Origin: Pelargonium nanum
Lineage: Eukaryota > Streptophyta > Magnoliopsida > Geraniales > Geraniaceae
NCBI GenBank assembly: GCA_036897485.1
Contig: JAYMTF010000004.1
Span: 1-64,000 of the forward strand
Direction of reading: 5' to 3'
Length of the DNA: 64,000 nucleotides
The position numbers and the translations under genes are program-made. The notes below the pieces were generated by a model. The model was not told where the DNA came from. It searched no databases and saw nothing but the letters and a program-made list of their open reading frames with translations. This document shows positions 52,201 to 64,000 of this stretch, piece by piece (within the stretch, counting starts at the first letter, position 1; the number at the start of each line of letters is the position of its first letter).

Positions 52201-55200
52201 TTTTTTTTCTATATAGGAGTTTTCTAGTAAACTAGATGAATAAATCTCAAGCAGACCCCGTAGTTACCTGATCAAAATAGGACTCAATAATATATGAGAC
52301 CCGGGCATCCTATAATTAAGGGGCCAAATAGTCAACACCACTTATTTTCATAAAAATTTATTCACTAGCTTTTACTTTTAAACTTTCAGGTTGTATATAA
52401 TTAATAAGGAACAAACTAAGGTTAAGACAGGTGGGAGAAAAAATATATAATAATAATAACGGAAAACAGAATACTTTACTAAAAGCGATATGTAAGGAAA
52501 TCCTTTAGTATTAGCAGGGTTTTATGAGCACCTTAATAAAGCAAAAGAGTTTCTATTTATACCCCTTTTATATTTTTATAATTTGTAGAGTCTTGTCCAA
52601 AACAGAACTAATACCCCATAAGTTATACAAAAGGGGGAACTCCCGAGTGGACTATTTTATTATTTCTAGTCATTCTAAAAGTATTTTAGTTACTTAACCG
52701 CATGCGCCTTAAAGAAGCAGTATTAGAGATCCAGCCTTTTTATAAGATTCTGTGTTACCGTAGGTTTGCTTAGTAATTTTTAAGGGAAGGGTCCTTAAAA
52801 AGAAATAGTAGCTGGAAAAATAATTTCGAGTCAGTAAGTTTATATCTTATATAAGCTGCGCCTCGGGTTACCTATTTATATGTAATACTTATGGCCCTCC
52901 TTTTTGTTATTAAGATTGTTTTATCTATATCAAGTTCTTTTTATAGGTACTAAAGTACTGGAAAAAACATTTTGCTTAAAAGAGGAGTCCCTTTTGTGAA
53001 TTGTAATACTATAAACCAGCTTTAAGGCAAAGCCAAGAGAAGACAAATTAACACCTAGGATCCTATCATTTAGCAGGGTGCTTTATAGAGGTCATAAGCG
53101 CGCAACTTGTATAAATATTTTAGCTTAGAGTTTCCCAGGGATTAAGTGCATTCCACTTTATATTATTACTTGGATCTAACAACCGGTAACTCCAAATATA
53201 TCATCAGGGACTTCCTTTTACTCTTTATACTATAAAGGTTAGGAATAGCCGTTTTAAGCAACCTCCTTAAAGGACCAACTGTTATTTCCACCCTTTCGTC
53301 GGGCACTCTTACAGGCCTCAAAAATGTATTTAGGATATAAAATATTTGGTAATCCATATTATAGGAGCTTTTCCTCTCAAGTTCAAGGAAGTCTAGGTGT
53401 AAGTGTGCCTACTAACTAATAATAAGGATGTTCTTTTGTTTTTTTCCGCTGCTTTATAGGATACCGCGGGAGTTAGTATCGCTGTTTTTCAGATTAAGTA
53501 AAATCAGATTGGGATGATGGGATGAATCAAGCATTTACTTAAAAAAGCGTAACTAGCAATTTGAGTTTATTACGAGCGGGTCCTCCTTTTGTTCACTTAG
53601 TTTTATACCATATTAAAAGTTATAAAATACCGGAGCTAAAAAGTACTAAGTCAAAGAAACTGCTTATTATACCGAAATAGGGATTTGCAACAAGTTCCCT
53701 CCGTTAGAGTAAGCCCTTATTTGGGGTACTTGTAAAGTTTAAGATTACTGATTTGTAGATTAAAAAGGGTAAGTTTATATATAAACGCCGAGTTGAACTC
53801 GCTGGGATAGATAGGGTTTTTTCTCTATTAAGGGGTATAACGAAAAGAAGTCTTAAAACATTTTATAGGGCACGAAAACGTTGTATATACTCTCTAGTAT
53901 AAACTATTACTAAGACGCAATAGGAGCAACTTTGAGATATAAGACATTACCCTATTTATTTCTAAGTAATTGATGAATCCTTAGTTATTTGGCAAAAGAT
54001 CCCGCTAAGAGGAAACCCTTGTACCAGATTTTTGGGAAACCTGACAGCGAAGTGAGATAGGGTCCTTCTGTTGATAAAAAAGCAGTTTTTCATAGTAAAG
54101 TTAAATATAAATAGCTTCCTCGTATAAAAAATTGTTACACATTTAAAATCATATGATTTCAAGAGCAATACAAGGCACGAATGCCAAGGTTTCCATATAT
54201 AGTATTGGATTCAGGTTATACAGTGCAATCTTTACTACAACAGTCGGATGCCATTGAGACCGGATTACACGTGTCTTTCAGATGAAGTAAAGAATTCAAA
54301 AAAGTATATCGATGGTACACACCAATAACTAAAGGAGAAGGCAGAATCCGGGTAACGAAAAGGCTTGCGTGTAAATACTGCGAGCTGTTGAACCCTACTT
54401 ACCTCTTTATATATTTGAGTAATAAAATTACCTTTTTTAGAGCTATCTTATACAAAATACTCTTACGTAGAGTTCTCCGTTCGTTCCCAGCCTATGCTTT
54501 TAATTTCCGAAAACGTAGTTAAAAAACCAACTATCTATCATATATCTCCAATTTGTTACAATACTATAAGCCGATTTGATTCCTATCTAAATGCAAAAAG
54601 CTTTGCTCTAAAGACAAAAGCTATATACTATCTATTAATTTTTGTTATCAAAATTAACTAATTTATTATAAGAAGTACAAAGGTATTAAATTATATTATT
54701 ATTAAAGGAAAACTACAGGATTTCTCTATTAAGGTAAGTGTGTACGAGCCCTTTTAACACCCGGCAGTGGCGGGTTCGTATAGCCTTTAATTAGTCAATC
54801 TTAACAAGCATATGTTTGAGTTTTAAAGTCTTTGATAATAAAAAGTGGACTATATAGTGAATTCCGGCTAAGTATGACATATCGGAAAGTTCTGATTTAA
54901 GGTTGTAGTATTTTCTAGAGTTCTTTTCTTTATATGTTTTTGGGGTTGCATTCAGATAAAAGAAATTCTACTGTAACGCTTGGGCGTTAGATCTCTCAAA
55001 GGGTTCTTGGGCAGGGTCACCTATAAGAATTTAGTGTGTACCCATGATATAATAATAGCTCTAATTAACCCTTGCTTTTATTTGTGGTAATTAAAAAATA
55101 AATTAGGGCTAGAGTCCTCTACTGTTAAACATTATTAAAATCCCGTGTTTGATAATTACTACCGAACCTTAGGCTGTGGTCTGGAGTCCTCAAGAGATAT

Positions 55201-58200
55201 CACATAGAGATTGGAGATAGTAGCTACTTAATATAATATTTTTTATGAAGAAGACTCTTAAGTTTTATCTTTTGAATTGGATTTAAAGATAATCTAGGAT
55301 TTTTTATAAAATCACCTTTATTTTTACTAAAACGAGTTCTGAATTGCTTTGGAACTTCCTACGAACAGCAGCCCCTTAATTTCGTAAATAAAATTGACTG
55401 GAATAGTATAGGACTGCTCATAGTAAGCTATCCTTCCGTACTAAAGCTAGTCTATTTGATTAGTAGCCCTTAGGAATTAGGAAGAAAGTCTATAAAAGAG
55501 GCTTCCGGAGGGTTTAGAACTAGTCATGACTTTAGTTAAGTGTACAAGTCTCAGATATTTCAAGTTTCCAGTTCGGATAGTAATAAACTATTCCTTTTTA
55601 GCAAGGTACAAATTATAGAGGGAATACTTTACGCATTTCAAGGAAAGCTCCATAGTAAATCATTAACTAATAAATATCCCGAACTACCTTATTTGCACAA
55701 GTGAGGTAATTTACTAATTAAAGGGGTATTCAATCTTACAAAAGAGAATTTAGTAATTTGAGGCAAGCTTGCTTGTCTATTAATCTAATCCAAGAATTAT
55801 GTATACGAAGATGTAAATACCTTTCTAGGTAAAAAATTAAGGAGTTTAAGAATATCCAATCCCTTAGGAGTCGATGTAATAGGTGTTGTTGCTAAGGGAG
55901 TCCGGATCTTATTAAGAAGTTTTCCATAAGGAATACAGAGCCCGCTCTCATTACTTAAGTATAAGTGTTATAATGGATTACCTCGTAAAAAAGAGAGGAA
56001 AGGTACTCTGGACTTCCTACCATAAGCAGGAAATAGGGTAACACTTAACATCTTTAATTAAATAGGAATAAGGGTATACAGCCGTAAAACAACTTTAAAA
56101 TACAAAAATTAACTTTAGAACGTTATTCTTTTTAAAGAAAGTAGTACCCATTCGTGATATACCAAGGAAACCCACGCTTTTGGTTACAGCCCCTCCAAAA
56201 GAGCGTACTTTAGAGCCAAAAGCCTTTCCTATCATAGCCGGGTATAAGTGAATATCTTAAAAATATTAGCTTTATTTAAGGGAATCCTGTTACTCGAATA
56301 GAGAAGCTCAAGCACTCGTCGTAGGTATCTTACCCCTTTAACTGTTCATAAAAAATTATAAAAACAAGGATATTCTACTAATACTGTAGAGTTACTCCTA
56401 CCAACTTCGATTTCCGGTTTCGTTCTGGTCGGTACCCCTACCCCTGTAAAAGTATACTAGTTAAAACGCATTAAATTGGGGATGCGAAGGGTTTCCCATT
56501 AATTTTTCGGTAGATATTTTACTTATTATTTTTTGAGGTGATGTAATAAGTTAGATAACTACTCAGGTATAAAGACTCCGGGAAGGTTTAAAGGATATTA
56601 CTTTTTATTAAGATAATAATAGGAGCGTAGACCCTAAAGGTTTTTCATAAACAAGTCCAAGCCCTAGAGCCCAGAGGGCGAAAGACCGAGTTAACCTGAA
56701 TGAGCAAACAAGTGCGGGGTATTGAGGTATTAAGAACGGGGCCCTTATTTAACAATTCAAAAATTAAAGTAGATATAGAGTCTGGTGGAATAGGGGTCTC
56801 CCGGAAGGAATTTCACCTAGTATTGCTATGAAAAACATGGGGTTTTGGTACTAAATGCAATTTGTTACTACGATTACTTTATGTCCCCCTTTGGTTCTTC
56901 GGAGAAAGGAACAAAGCGAGTATAAACGGGACTTATAAAAATTCTACTCGCGGGTAAGTGTTTTCTCTAATTTATATATTTGAAAGCCTCCGACTCTGAC
57001 TAAGAAAAAGTTTAAATATTTAGTAGCAGCTGCGGGGAGTTGTGCTCCATTATAACACTGTCTTTTGTCACACGATGTAAAGCTCTATCCCTAGCAGAGT
57101 ATGCATCTAAGTATAACGAGGAGGTTTAGTCTAGGTATTGTAATAGGGTTTTAGCTTTGCTTAGTTCCATGTTAAGGCCCCTAATTCAATTGCTTTTTTA
57201 GTCATATAAATGTTATTAGGGGATTTTAAGAATTAAAAGTCTGTCTACCCTTAGTATATAGCACCCTAATTTCATACACTGGGTTTGCCTTGCATTATTG
57301 GTATTTTAATATATTCCTGCGTAAGGACTTCGCTAATATTAGTGTAATGTGCAGGTGGATACTACATTTCCTAGCAGTAAAAATTAATTGCAATTTATTT
57401 GACTCATAAACCAGGATCTAAAACACCCAGAGAATAGTAATAAAACCTAGTTAGAACTCCGATAAGTAAAGAAAGGAACTTACTAATTCAGATGCAAAAA
57501 TGTCTTTACAAAAAGATTTAATTAAAAAAACTCCCTTGCCACTCAATCTCTCTCTCTAGAGTATCGTATCTCTTAGATTTAGATTCAGTATCAAGCAAAG
57601 GAATATGTATAGGGACGGGGTCTAAAATACTATAATAAAAAGCTTCCGCATCCAGAAATAGAGTTTAAATTCCTTTGAGCCCATGTGCTTTCTAAATGAG
57701 TCAAAGCAAGCTTAATAAAGCTATTCCGAGAAATAAGGAGAAATTTCTTATACCTTATACTATGCGGCTTCCGATGGTACATAACCAATCTTAGGGGTAT
57801 TCCTTTTAACTCCTAGGGACACAAAAAATCCTTAAAACAAGGACGAAAAATTAAGGGATAACTCCGAAAAAGCATGGTGGTGTAGTATTCTGGGACAAGT
57901 TTACTAATCTTAGACTTCTAATTTATGGTATATAAAACCCCAAAGACTTAACTTTAATTCAGGATATTTTACAATTAGCGTTCGAAGCGTAGTCAGGGAT
58001 TAAAAAGGATAGCTTGGGGTAAGTTTTTCTTCCTCTCGGTGTAGATTCATAAAGATTGAACCAGAGATCCTCTATTTCAAGGGCTTGGATTATATAACTA
58101 GTAGGACTTCTAGGGATTTTAAACCTTGGTTTAAACTAAAATATATATTAGGAGTCCCTTATAAGGGTTCTCCAGTCTCAGTCAAGTAACTCTTTTCATT

Positions 58201-60472
58201 CTCTTACTAGGGACAAGTCTTCTGTTTAGTAAGTTTAAAAACTAAATTAAATAAAGCAGCTTGATAAGAAGATTCGGAGTTCTCTGGTAAAGCTCATGAT
58301 AATCTATCGTAATTCTACTTCAATTCTTAGCCTTATCAAACTCAATTTATATCCATTTGGCACCCCTCTTTTGTAATTGGAGCAGTTAGAAAAGATTTTG
58401 AAAAAAAAGCATACCTAACGCCAAGAAAACTAGGTGCATTTCCTTCTAAAAACCTGTCATAATATCGTGCTTTTAATCCACAATCACGGCTTTAGGTTTG
58501 TTTACCTCAGGACCTATCAACACGGATTTTTGATATATTTTATTAAGAACAACAAGAGCTTCCTACACGACCATAACTAAGTTTTCCTTGATTCTAAAAT
58601 AGTAATATAAGCCGACCACGAACCCACAACTTTTCCACTTTGCCAGAGATTTCCTTTAACCTCTCTTATTCTTATATTATATTCACCGGGCATACTCTAA
58701 TTAGAAGTAATAAAAAGCTTTACTTTTATTCTCCCCAGGGCGCCTTATATTGGATTAATCTTGTAATAACTACACAACTAGAGAACCAGGACCTGAATCA
58801 AAAAGCTGTGCTGACCAAGGGAAGGAGTTTTTATGTTACTCTACTAAAACAAGGTTAATTCTCCTTATATGAGAGATTTAGTTATCAAGAGTAAAGGGGT
58901 CTCTCGTCTATAAGATAACAGTTTTGGGATTTAGTGCAAAAGTCATGTTGATGAGTTTAGATAATGAAGAAAATGCAGCTCAATTGAATATCTTAGGGGC
59001 CAGCTTTTTTAGTAGAACTTTATACCAAGAATTACTCTTTCTATTTTGATAGAACACACTTTAAATTCCAACACCGTTGCAAAGGCGGGTAGTCCCTAAA
59101 CTTATTATCCCAGCAATTCCTCGAAGGGTTCTTTGCTTAACCTGGTACTACAAATGCATATGGATTACTCTCGATTTGTTAAGTTTAGTAGCCGATTCCT
59201 CTGAAGCAAAGAGATAAAAATAGAATCTGCCAAGAGATACTTTGAGAAAACAAAAAAAGCTTTCCCCAGACAATCCTGTCACATAACTAGAAAATTATCC
59301 AGCAGTCCCCCATTCTGCAAGTTACACTTAATATGCTAGTGCCAAAAGATTTTTAGGACCCTTAATTACTTAATTTGAGAAAAACTCAATCAAAATAAAG
59401 ACTTATTTAGGAGCTCGGCACCTGATAAGCTATAAATCACTAGAAAATCCCTCTACAGCTTTAGTTATACATTAGGACTTCCTTATTCATTCCATCATAA
59501 AGGTCTATAAGATAAAAATTGCTCCAACACAAATAGAATAGATAAGGATTTCTGGGGCTCTAGCTAGCATATGCTTTAATAAATTATACATAAAATTACC
59601 AATTTGAATGAATAGCACAAAAATTTTTAGAAACTGCCAAAAAATTCCCTTAGGTATTCCCTCCCCCCATATACATAAGATTTGCTAACTCCCACGCTTC
59701 ACTCTTCTAATCTTATAAGTTGCCTTACAATTTCGAAAATACATCCTAGATCAGAATAGTCTTCTAATTTTTCTAAACCCCTGCTTTTAATTTAAAAAAC
59801 CGCCGCAAATTCTTAGTAGAAATATACGCAAAAGCTTGTAAAAAAGGTTTTAACGCGTTAAAAAGGCCTTATAATCAATTTCCTAAGTTTAGTTATTGCC
59901 TGATTTTTGACTATAATAGTCAATTACAGCAAATCGAGTCCTAATTAAGTAAAGAACTCAAAAATACTTTATCCTTGTGTTGAAAGACTCCTTTGGGTTT
60001 CCTACTTAATTTAGTGCTGAAAGACCCGCCTATACCCCTATCGTGTAAAATAGATCTAACTCCAGTAAATTTTTAGAAATTAGTAATAGATAAAGCTATA
60101 GTACAGTCAAACTCCAACTACCTTAAAAAGTGCGACTCCTTGAAACGGAGCTGAAGTTTCTATAAGGATCCTTTATTCCTATTTGGCGAGAAAGATTACA
60201 AAGCTAAAGTCTAAAATATATCAAGAATATCCCCGAGTTTTTAAAGGTTTCTCCTAGAGAAAGGAAAAAGAAGGAGTTTTTACTAACCCCACTAATTAAA
60301 GGGATTCCAGAATGCAGAGATACACCATGCAAAAGCACTAACCTGGATACATTATTTTACTACATGACTGCTTTATTAGTTATTAATTACTATTTCTAGA
60401 ATATAAAATCCCATACACTCTTAGGTTTCTTTTCTGGTCTATACTAAAGTTTTTCTTTATCCTGTATATTTT

Positions 60473-60557
60473 CGGGTGAAGAGGGATTTGAACCCCCGGT
60501 ATTTTTACATACTTCGGTTTTCAAGACCGACTCCTTAAACCGCTCAGACATCCACCC
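60473..60557 (-). tRNA. trnS(UGA): tRNA-Ser(UGA)
   Basis: Class II serine tRNA reading UCN codons. The minus strand folds fully. The acceptor stem GGGTGGA pairs with TTCACCC with one G-U pair. The D arm is typical (CTGAGCGGTTTAAGGAG). The anticodon loop CTTGAAA lies on a perfect GTCGGT/ACCGA-type stem and gives anticodon TGA. There is a long variable arm, a T arm GGGGGTTCAAATCCCTC, and discriminator G as expected for serine. The sequence is close to land-plant mitochondrial trnS(UGA) as I remember it. It lies 54 bases from trnK on the same strand, so the two may share a transcript with trnK upstream. It is the best preserved RNA gene in the window. Confidence 0.97.
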
Positions 60558-60611
60558 AAGTTGATTGAAAATCTTAAATTCATTTTTTATTAGTAAAATA
60601 CAAGTCTCTCC

Positions 60612-60684
60612 TGGGTCTAGCAGGACTTGAACCCGCGGCCATTAGATTAAAAGTCCAATGCTCTACCAACTGAGCTATACACCC
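60612..60684 (-). tRNA. trnK(UUU): tRNA-Lys(UUU)
   Basis: Class I lysine tRNA. On the minus strand it opens GGGTGTATAGCTCAGTTGG, which equals the start of plant mitochondrial trnK. The anticodon loop CTTTTAA gives TTT, the T arm is GCGGGTTCAAGTCCTGC, and the discriminator is A. All arms pair except one acceptor position: base 5 (G) faces base 68 (G), where plants have TATACCC and this copy has TAGACCC. That lone mismatch falls in the same part of the molecule (bases 64-69) that is badly broken in the trnfM and trnI candidates of this window. It is probably functional, with the mismatch tolerated or edited. Confidence 0.95.
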
Positions 60685-60991
60685 ACACAAATAAGAAAAT
60701 GAAATAGGGAAAATCAGAATTAAATAAGTACGGTTTCAAGATAAATCTTGCCTTGCAAAGTCTTACTAATGAAAGCTAATACAAAAGCAACTATTTATAT
60801 ACGTAATTAAAAACGTGTAGCTTCTAGTATTTTGTCATAATAAAACCCCTTTCTTTTTACGGGTTATTTTTGGTTTCTAAACGCATAAGGTACAATTCAC
60901 TAGTAGTTAAAAAAGTACTTTATTTATAGAAGTTAGGGAACAAAAGAAGGAGATCCCCGAAAGTCCTTAGAGCCAGAAATTCGATTAAATA

Positions 60992-61114
60992 GGGAATTCT
61001 ATTCAAGATGTAAAGAAGACCTATTTCCTTCACCAAAATTAAAGTTCACTGGAATTTATCCCTACCTTTATAATTAGAGAGACTGATGACTCCAATATCA
61101 CGAATAGTACCGGG
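60992..61114 (+). repeat. 125-base dispersed repeat, copy B
   Basis: Second copy of the repeat at 47041-47167. It lies 0.3 kb beyond the 5' end of trnK, in the gap to the trnW-like relic. Confidence 0.85.
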
Positions 61115-61495
61115 CTTGAAAGTAAACTAGGTATGGAGCTCTTTGTTGTGTTTAGCAACTCGTTGAAGTAGGTAAACTGGAGTATCTTCTATTAACAAAT
61201 CTAATTGTTAAAGTACATCCTTGCTAAGAGTATTTCCTGTCTGTATAAGAGCCTAGTTAGGTTAACTTCTACTTATTTCATAAAATTGATTATTAAGGGA
61301 TTTAACTAAAAAGTATCCTCTTCGCATAAGAGCTTCCCCGCATAAATAGTTCCTAAAGCTTGTTTTCCTGCCCCGGGAGTTCTAGGATCCTGTCTGGCTT
61401 TTTTTGTACTGAGTTATTTCTTATAAAAGAAACACCCTTATTCGAGTAGACTCCTTAATTGTTTTTTAGTAGTAATGTACCCAATGCTGTTTATT

Positions 61496-61568
61496 TAGTC
61501 TTGAAGCCCCTTGGTAGAGCATCCCACCAAAATATCCAATGCAGCTGGTTCAAAACGTACTGGATTTG
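61496..61568 (+). pseudogene. tRNA relic, Trp-like
   Basis: The plus strand has TTGGTAGAGC, a typical D-arm half, then 26 bases to GGTTCAAAAC, the T loop. The middle reads ATCCCACCAAAATATCC where a tryptophan tRNA has ATCGGTCTCCAAAACCGAT, so CCA is kept but its stem is lost and U33 is replaced. The T stem keeps two pairs. It is best read as a decayed trnW(CCA). It lies about 0.8 kb from trnK and on the opposite strand. Confidence 0.35.
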
Positions 61569-64000
61569 CCCTAAACAGTATAAAAACCTTTTTTTAGGAG
61601 TATAGCAAAGTATATCTAAGCCGTTATAGTCCCTCTATCGCTAGCCTAAAACTTGGAATGTCTCAGAGTTATATCTTGACACTTACTAGAGTTATGGTCC
61701 ATGCGCAAGTCTTTATGTGATTTGTTAGGCTAAATGGGTCATGACATAGAATCTAGTGATTGGATAAGTCGAAAAAGTTTTATTTTACTTTTTTTTTTCG
61801 CAAACATTCTTTTTCTTGTTTAACCTACTAAAAGATTAGGGCTAATTAGACTATTGTATAAGCAGACCTTAAAGTATCAAGTAAAAAGGTAAATACCTCC
61901 GCCTTTTCTTGGGTATCTATTAGCATGCCTTGTGGATTCTCTATTTTAATTTAGCAATGGCTCCTTGTTTTTGCAGCGATTTTAGCAAGATGGCTAGACC
62001 CTCTCTTTCATGAGTTACTAAGACTTCTATCTGGTTTCTTGGATATAAAATACATTATAAATTAGATATCTGATAAGCACTCTTTACTTTTCGTTTATTT
62101 TCAAAAGACCGTTAGGGTTCCCTCTAAGACTTTAAAAGTTATGCGTAAGTAGTTCTTTATGGATTCGGTAGGTTTATGGGGGGTCCTTTAAATGAGCTCT
62201 CGACATAGACAGGGTGTATACATCATCCTTTCCTTACCCACGTTACATGAAAATCCAGAAAACAACTTTCCTCAACAGATAAGTTATAATTTCCTTTCAA
62301 ACTGCAAGCAGATACATACTAATTAATGTGTATGCTACAATCAAGAGGATCCCGCTCAATAATAAAAGCGATTTCCTTCTAGTCTGCATTTTCGTTAAAA
62401 AATAGGAGTAATTTTTCGTATGGGACTTCCAGAATATATGAGAGAGGACCTATCTAACACAATAAAGATATGAACATCCCTGTAAAAAAAACTAGATCTC
62501 TAACGTAATTTTAAAGTAGTAGACCCTTGAGGGAGCTAAAACTTACTACCTTCAAGTTACTTGTCAATTATCCGCTTTATTAAAAGATCAAGGAACAAAA
62601 GTAAATTGATTCTAATCTATATCCCTTATTTTTCTTTTTAATGTGCCTATTCTACTTTATTTCTGGTAAACCTAGAGTATATACTTATAAGTACAAGATT
62701 TAATATCACCCTCATGCTGGGATACGTTTCTTACTTAACCAGGTTTTGCCGCATAATATGCCGGAAAGATATCGCTAATTTTTTACACTCTAGTGACATC
62801 CGTTTTTTGAGCAATCCAGCAGTCGAGCGCAGAATGAAGATAGCTATAACATAAGGTTAAAAGGGACATGGAAGTATAAATTTGAATTGCCTTGCGCTTA
62901 GAATACAAACATGAATAAAAGGATATAACCAGAGCAAAGTAAAAAAGGAAAAGCTATTCTCTTTTTCTAAAATTCTAAGTGTAAAATTTATAGCTTATTT
63001 TTATTGTGCACTCACTAGTCTATTTACTAAGGAACCATTTCCATCTCTCTAAAAAACTCTAAAAAGTTTCGAAGAGTCAGTTTGAAAACCCCTGCTTTGT
63101 TTTAGAAATATAAATGTATTATAGGGGTCAAGGTAAGAAAAATTACTTAATTACTTTTCCTAATTAGGAAGACTTTCAGTTCAATATAAACAGCCCTGCG
63201 AACGAAGATATTGCCGAATATGGATCCTAACCTTAGACAAAGGTTTCCTATTGCCCTTGTCTATAAAAAAAATTCACTTACCCGCTTATTCTGTTAATAT
63301 ACTAAACTCTAACTAAAATCTTCCAAACAACGGAATAAATTAAATTGCATTGGAATATATTTTATTCTGAGAATTAAGACTCCAGAACTCTTTCTTATGG
63401 TTCTCAATAACTTAAACATAAGGTCTAGGAAAGCTTAGTAGAACATAATTAAGTGAATACAAGTGAAACCGGTGAGTAATCATGCTCCAAAACCAGATCT
63501 GCCCGTGACGTGAATAGATCTCAATCAGGGTTAAGGTATTTTTCCTTTATTATCACGAATTCCTTAATATAAGCATATATATAACCAGGTACAGATACAG
63601 AAAAGTCCAGAGGGGAAAATCTAAGGGATTTTGGACAAAGAGCAGTCCACAAAGAAGATTCAAGCACTACGAGGGCTTACTCTTTAAGGGGAAACGGAAC
63701 CAGGTTGGTTAGTGGTTAGGACACCGGTTTGGGTTTATGAGGAATGGTTCCATTTTTTAATTTAGGAGTCCCCCCCCCCCATCTAGTAACAGAAGTCGCC
63801 ACTCATTTTTGGGGGACACAGAAAAAAGATAAGCTGACCTTAAACTTCCCCTACTTAGCTCTAAAATAAATAATTATTGTCCATTTGAAAATATCCCGGG
63901 TGAAAATTGAATAATGTAAGTGATTTGGTTAGTGTTTTGCGTATTTCTTTTCAGTCTTTAATTAAGTGTAACTTATTGAACGTCTTTGCTTCAAAATACT
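61569..64000. other. Noncoding end of the window
   Basis: Nothing certain is seen. A stretch at 63703-63760 begins like a glutamate-type D arm (GGTTAGTGGTTAGGACACC) but has no T arm. The run of eleven C lies just beyond it. Confidence 0.6.
63770..63780 (+). repeat. Run of eleven C
   Basis: A homopolymer of eleven C in an AT-rich setting. Its true length is uncertain because sequencing is error-prone here. Confidence 0.8.

Larger units (their letters stand above)
33513..60472. other. Long noncoding stretch, nad6 to trnS
   Basis: 27 kb without a certain gene. It holds the paired tRNA relics, the 37.8-kb duplicated block, repeat copy A at 47.0 kb and the hairpin at 49.2 kb. From 37396 to about 37520 the plus strand is strongly purine-rich. 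Short frames such as 41405-41590 and 48137-48361 are basic but match no family I know and are probably chance. Confidence 0.65.

Noticed and set aside
63703-63760. Glutamate-type D arm TTAGTGGTTAGGACACC
   Set aside because: No T loop or acceptor match; the distance to the nearest GGTTC is three bases short.
1-64000. Virus-like elements, LINEs, insertion sequences, CRISPR arrays, group I or II intron cores
   Set aside because: No capsid, polymerase, integrase or transposase motif, no spaced direct repeats of CRISPR type, and no domain V or P7-like core was found on either strand by reading.

Overview
The window looks like part of a very large, gene-poor mitochondrial genome from the green plant lineage (a green alga or an early-branching streptophyte; the species cannot be told). 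Three things point there. An intact nad6 at 32994-33512 reads like the plant and green-algal protein. Two tRNA genes, trnS(UGA) and trnK(UUU), sit at 60.5-60.7 kb and are close to land-plant mitochondrial sequences. The rest is AT-rich (by eye about one third G+C) and dense in stops in all frames. The standard code fits nad6: Trp is TGG and the stop is TAG. No rRNA, intron core, CRISPR array, insertion sequence or virus-like element was recognised.

Layout. 1-12.8 kb: no gene, one tRNA relic (7.6 kb) and a compact folded element (9.1 kb). 12.85 and 17.0 kb: an initiator trnfM(CAU) and a trnI(CAU), both on the minus strand, with D and anticodon arms kept but the 3' strand of the T stem and acceptor stem broken. 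17.1-33 kb: no protein gene, but several tRNA relics (21.1, 24.4, 26.2 and 28.0 kb). 33.0-33.5 kb: nad6. 33.5-60.4 kb: no certain gene; two related tRNA relics (35.5 and 46.3 kb), a doubled block (37.8-38.0 kb) and one copy of a 125-base repeat (47.0 kb). 60.4-61.6 kb: trnS, trnK, the second copy of that repeat and a trnW-like relic. 61.6-64 kb: nothing clear.

Two signals are not explained by the genes. First, tRNA T-arm signatures are far more common than chance allows, and several stand at exactly the right distance from a D arm, yet most do not fold into a full cloverleaf. They are decayed tRNAs, tRNA genes whose transcripts need editing, or tRNA-like processing signals. Second, the noncoding DNA is full of short near-palindromes of the form purine-GG-N(2-4)-CC-pyrimidine, some grown into real hairpins.

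Only nad6, a complex I membrane subunit, makes a recognisable protein. The tRNAs would serve mitochondrial translation. nad6 itself lacks the usual first membrane helix, so a separate 5' exon or a real shortening must be considered. Alignments to plant genes were made from memory and by eye, not by database search.
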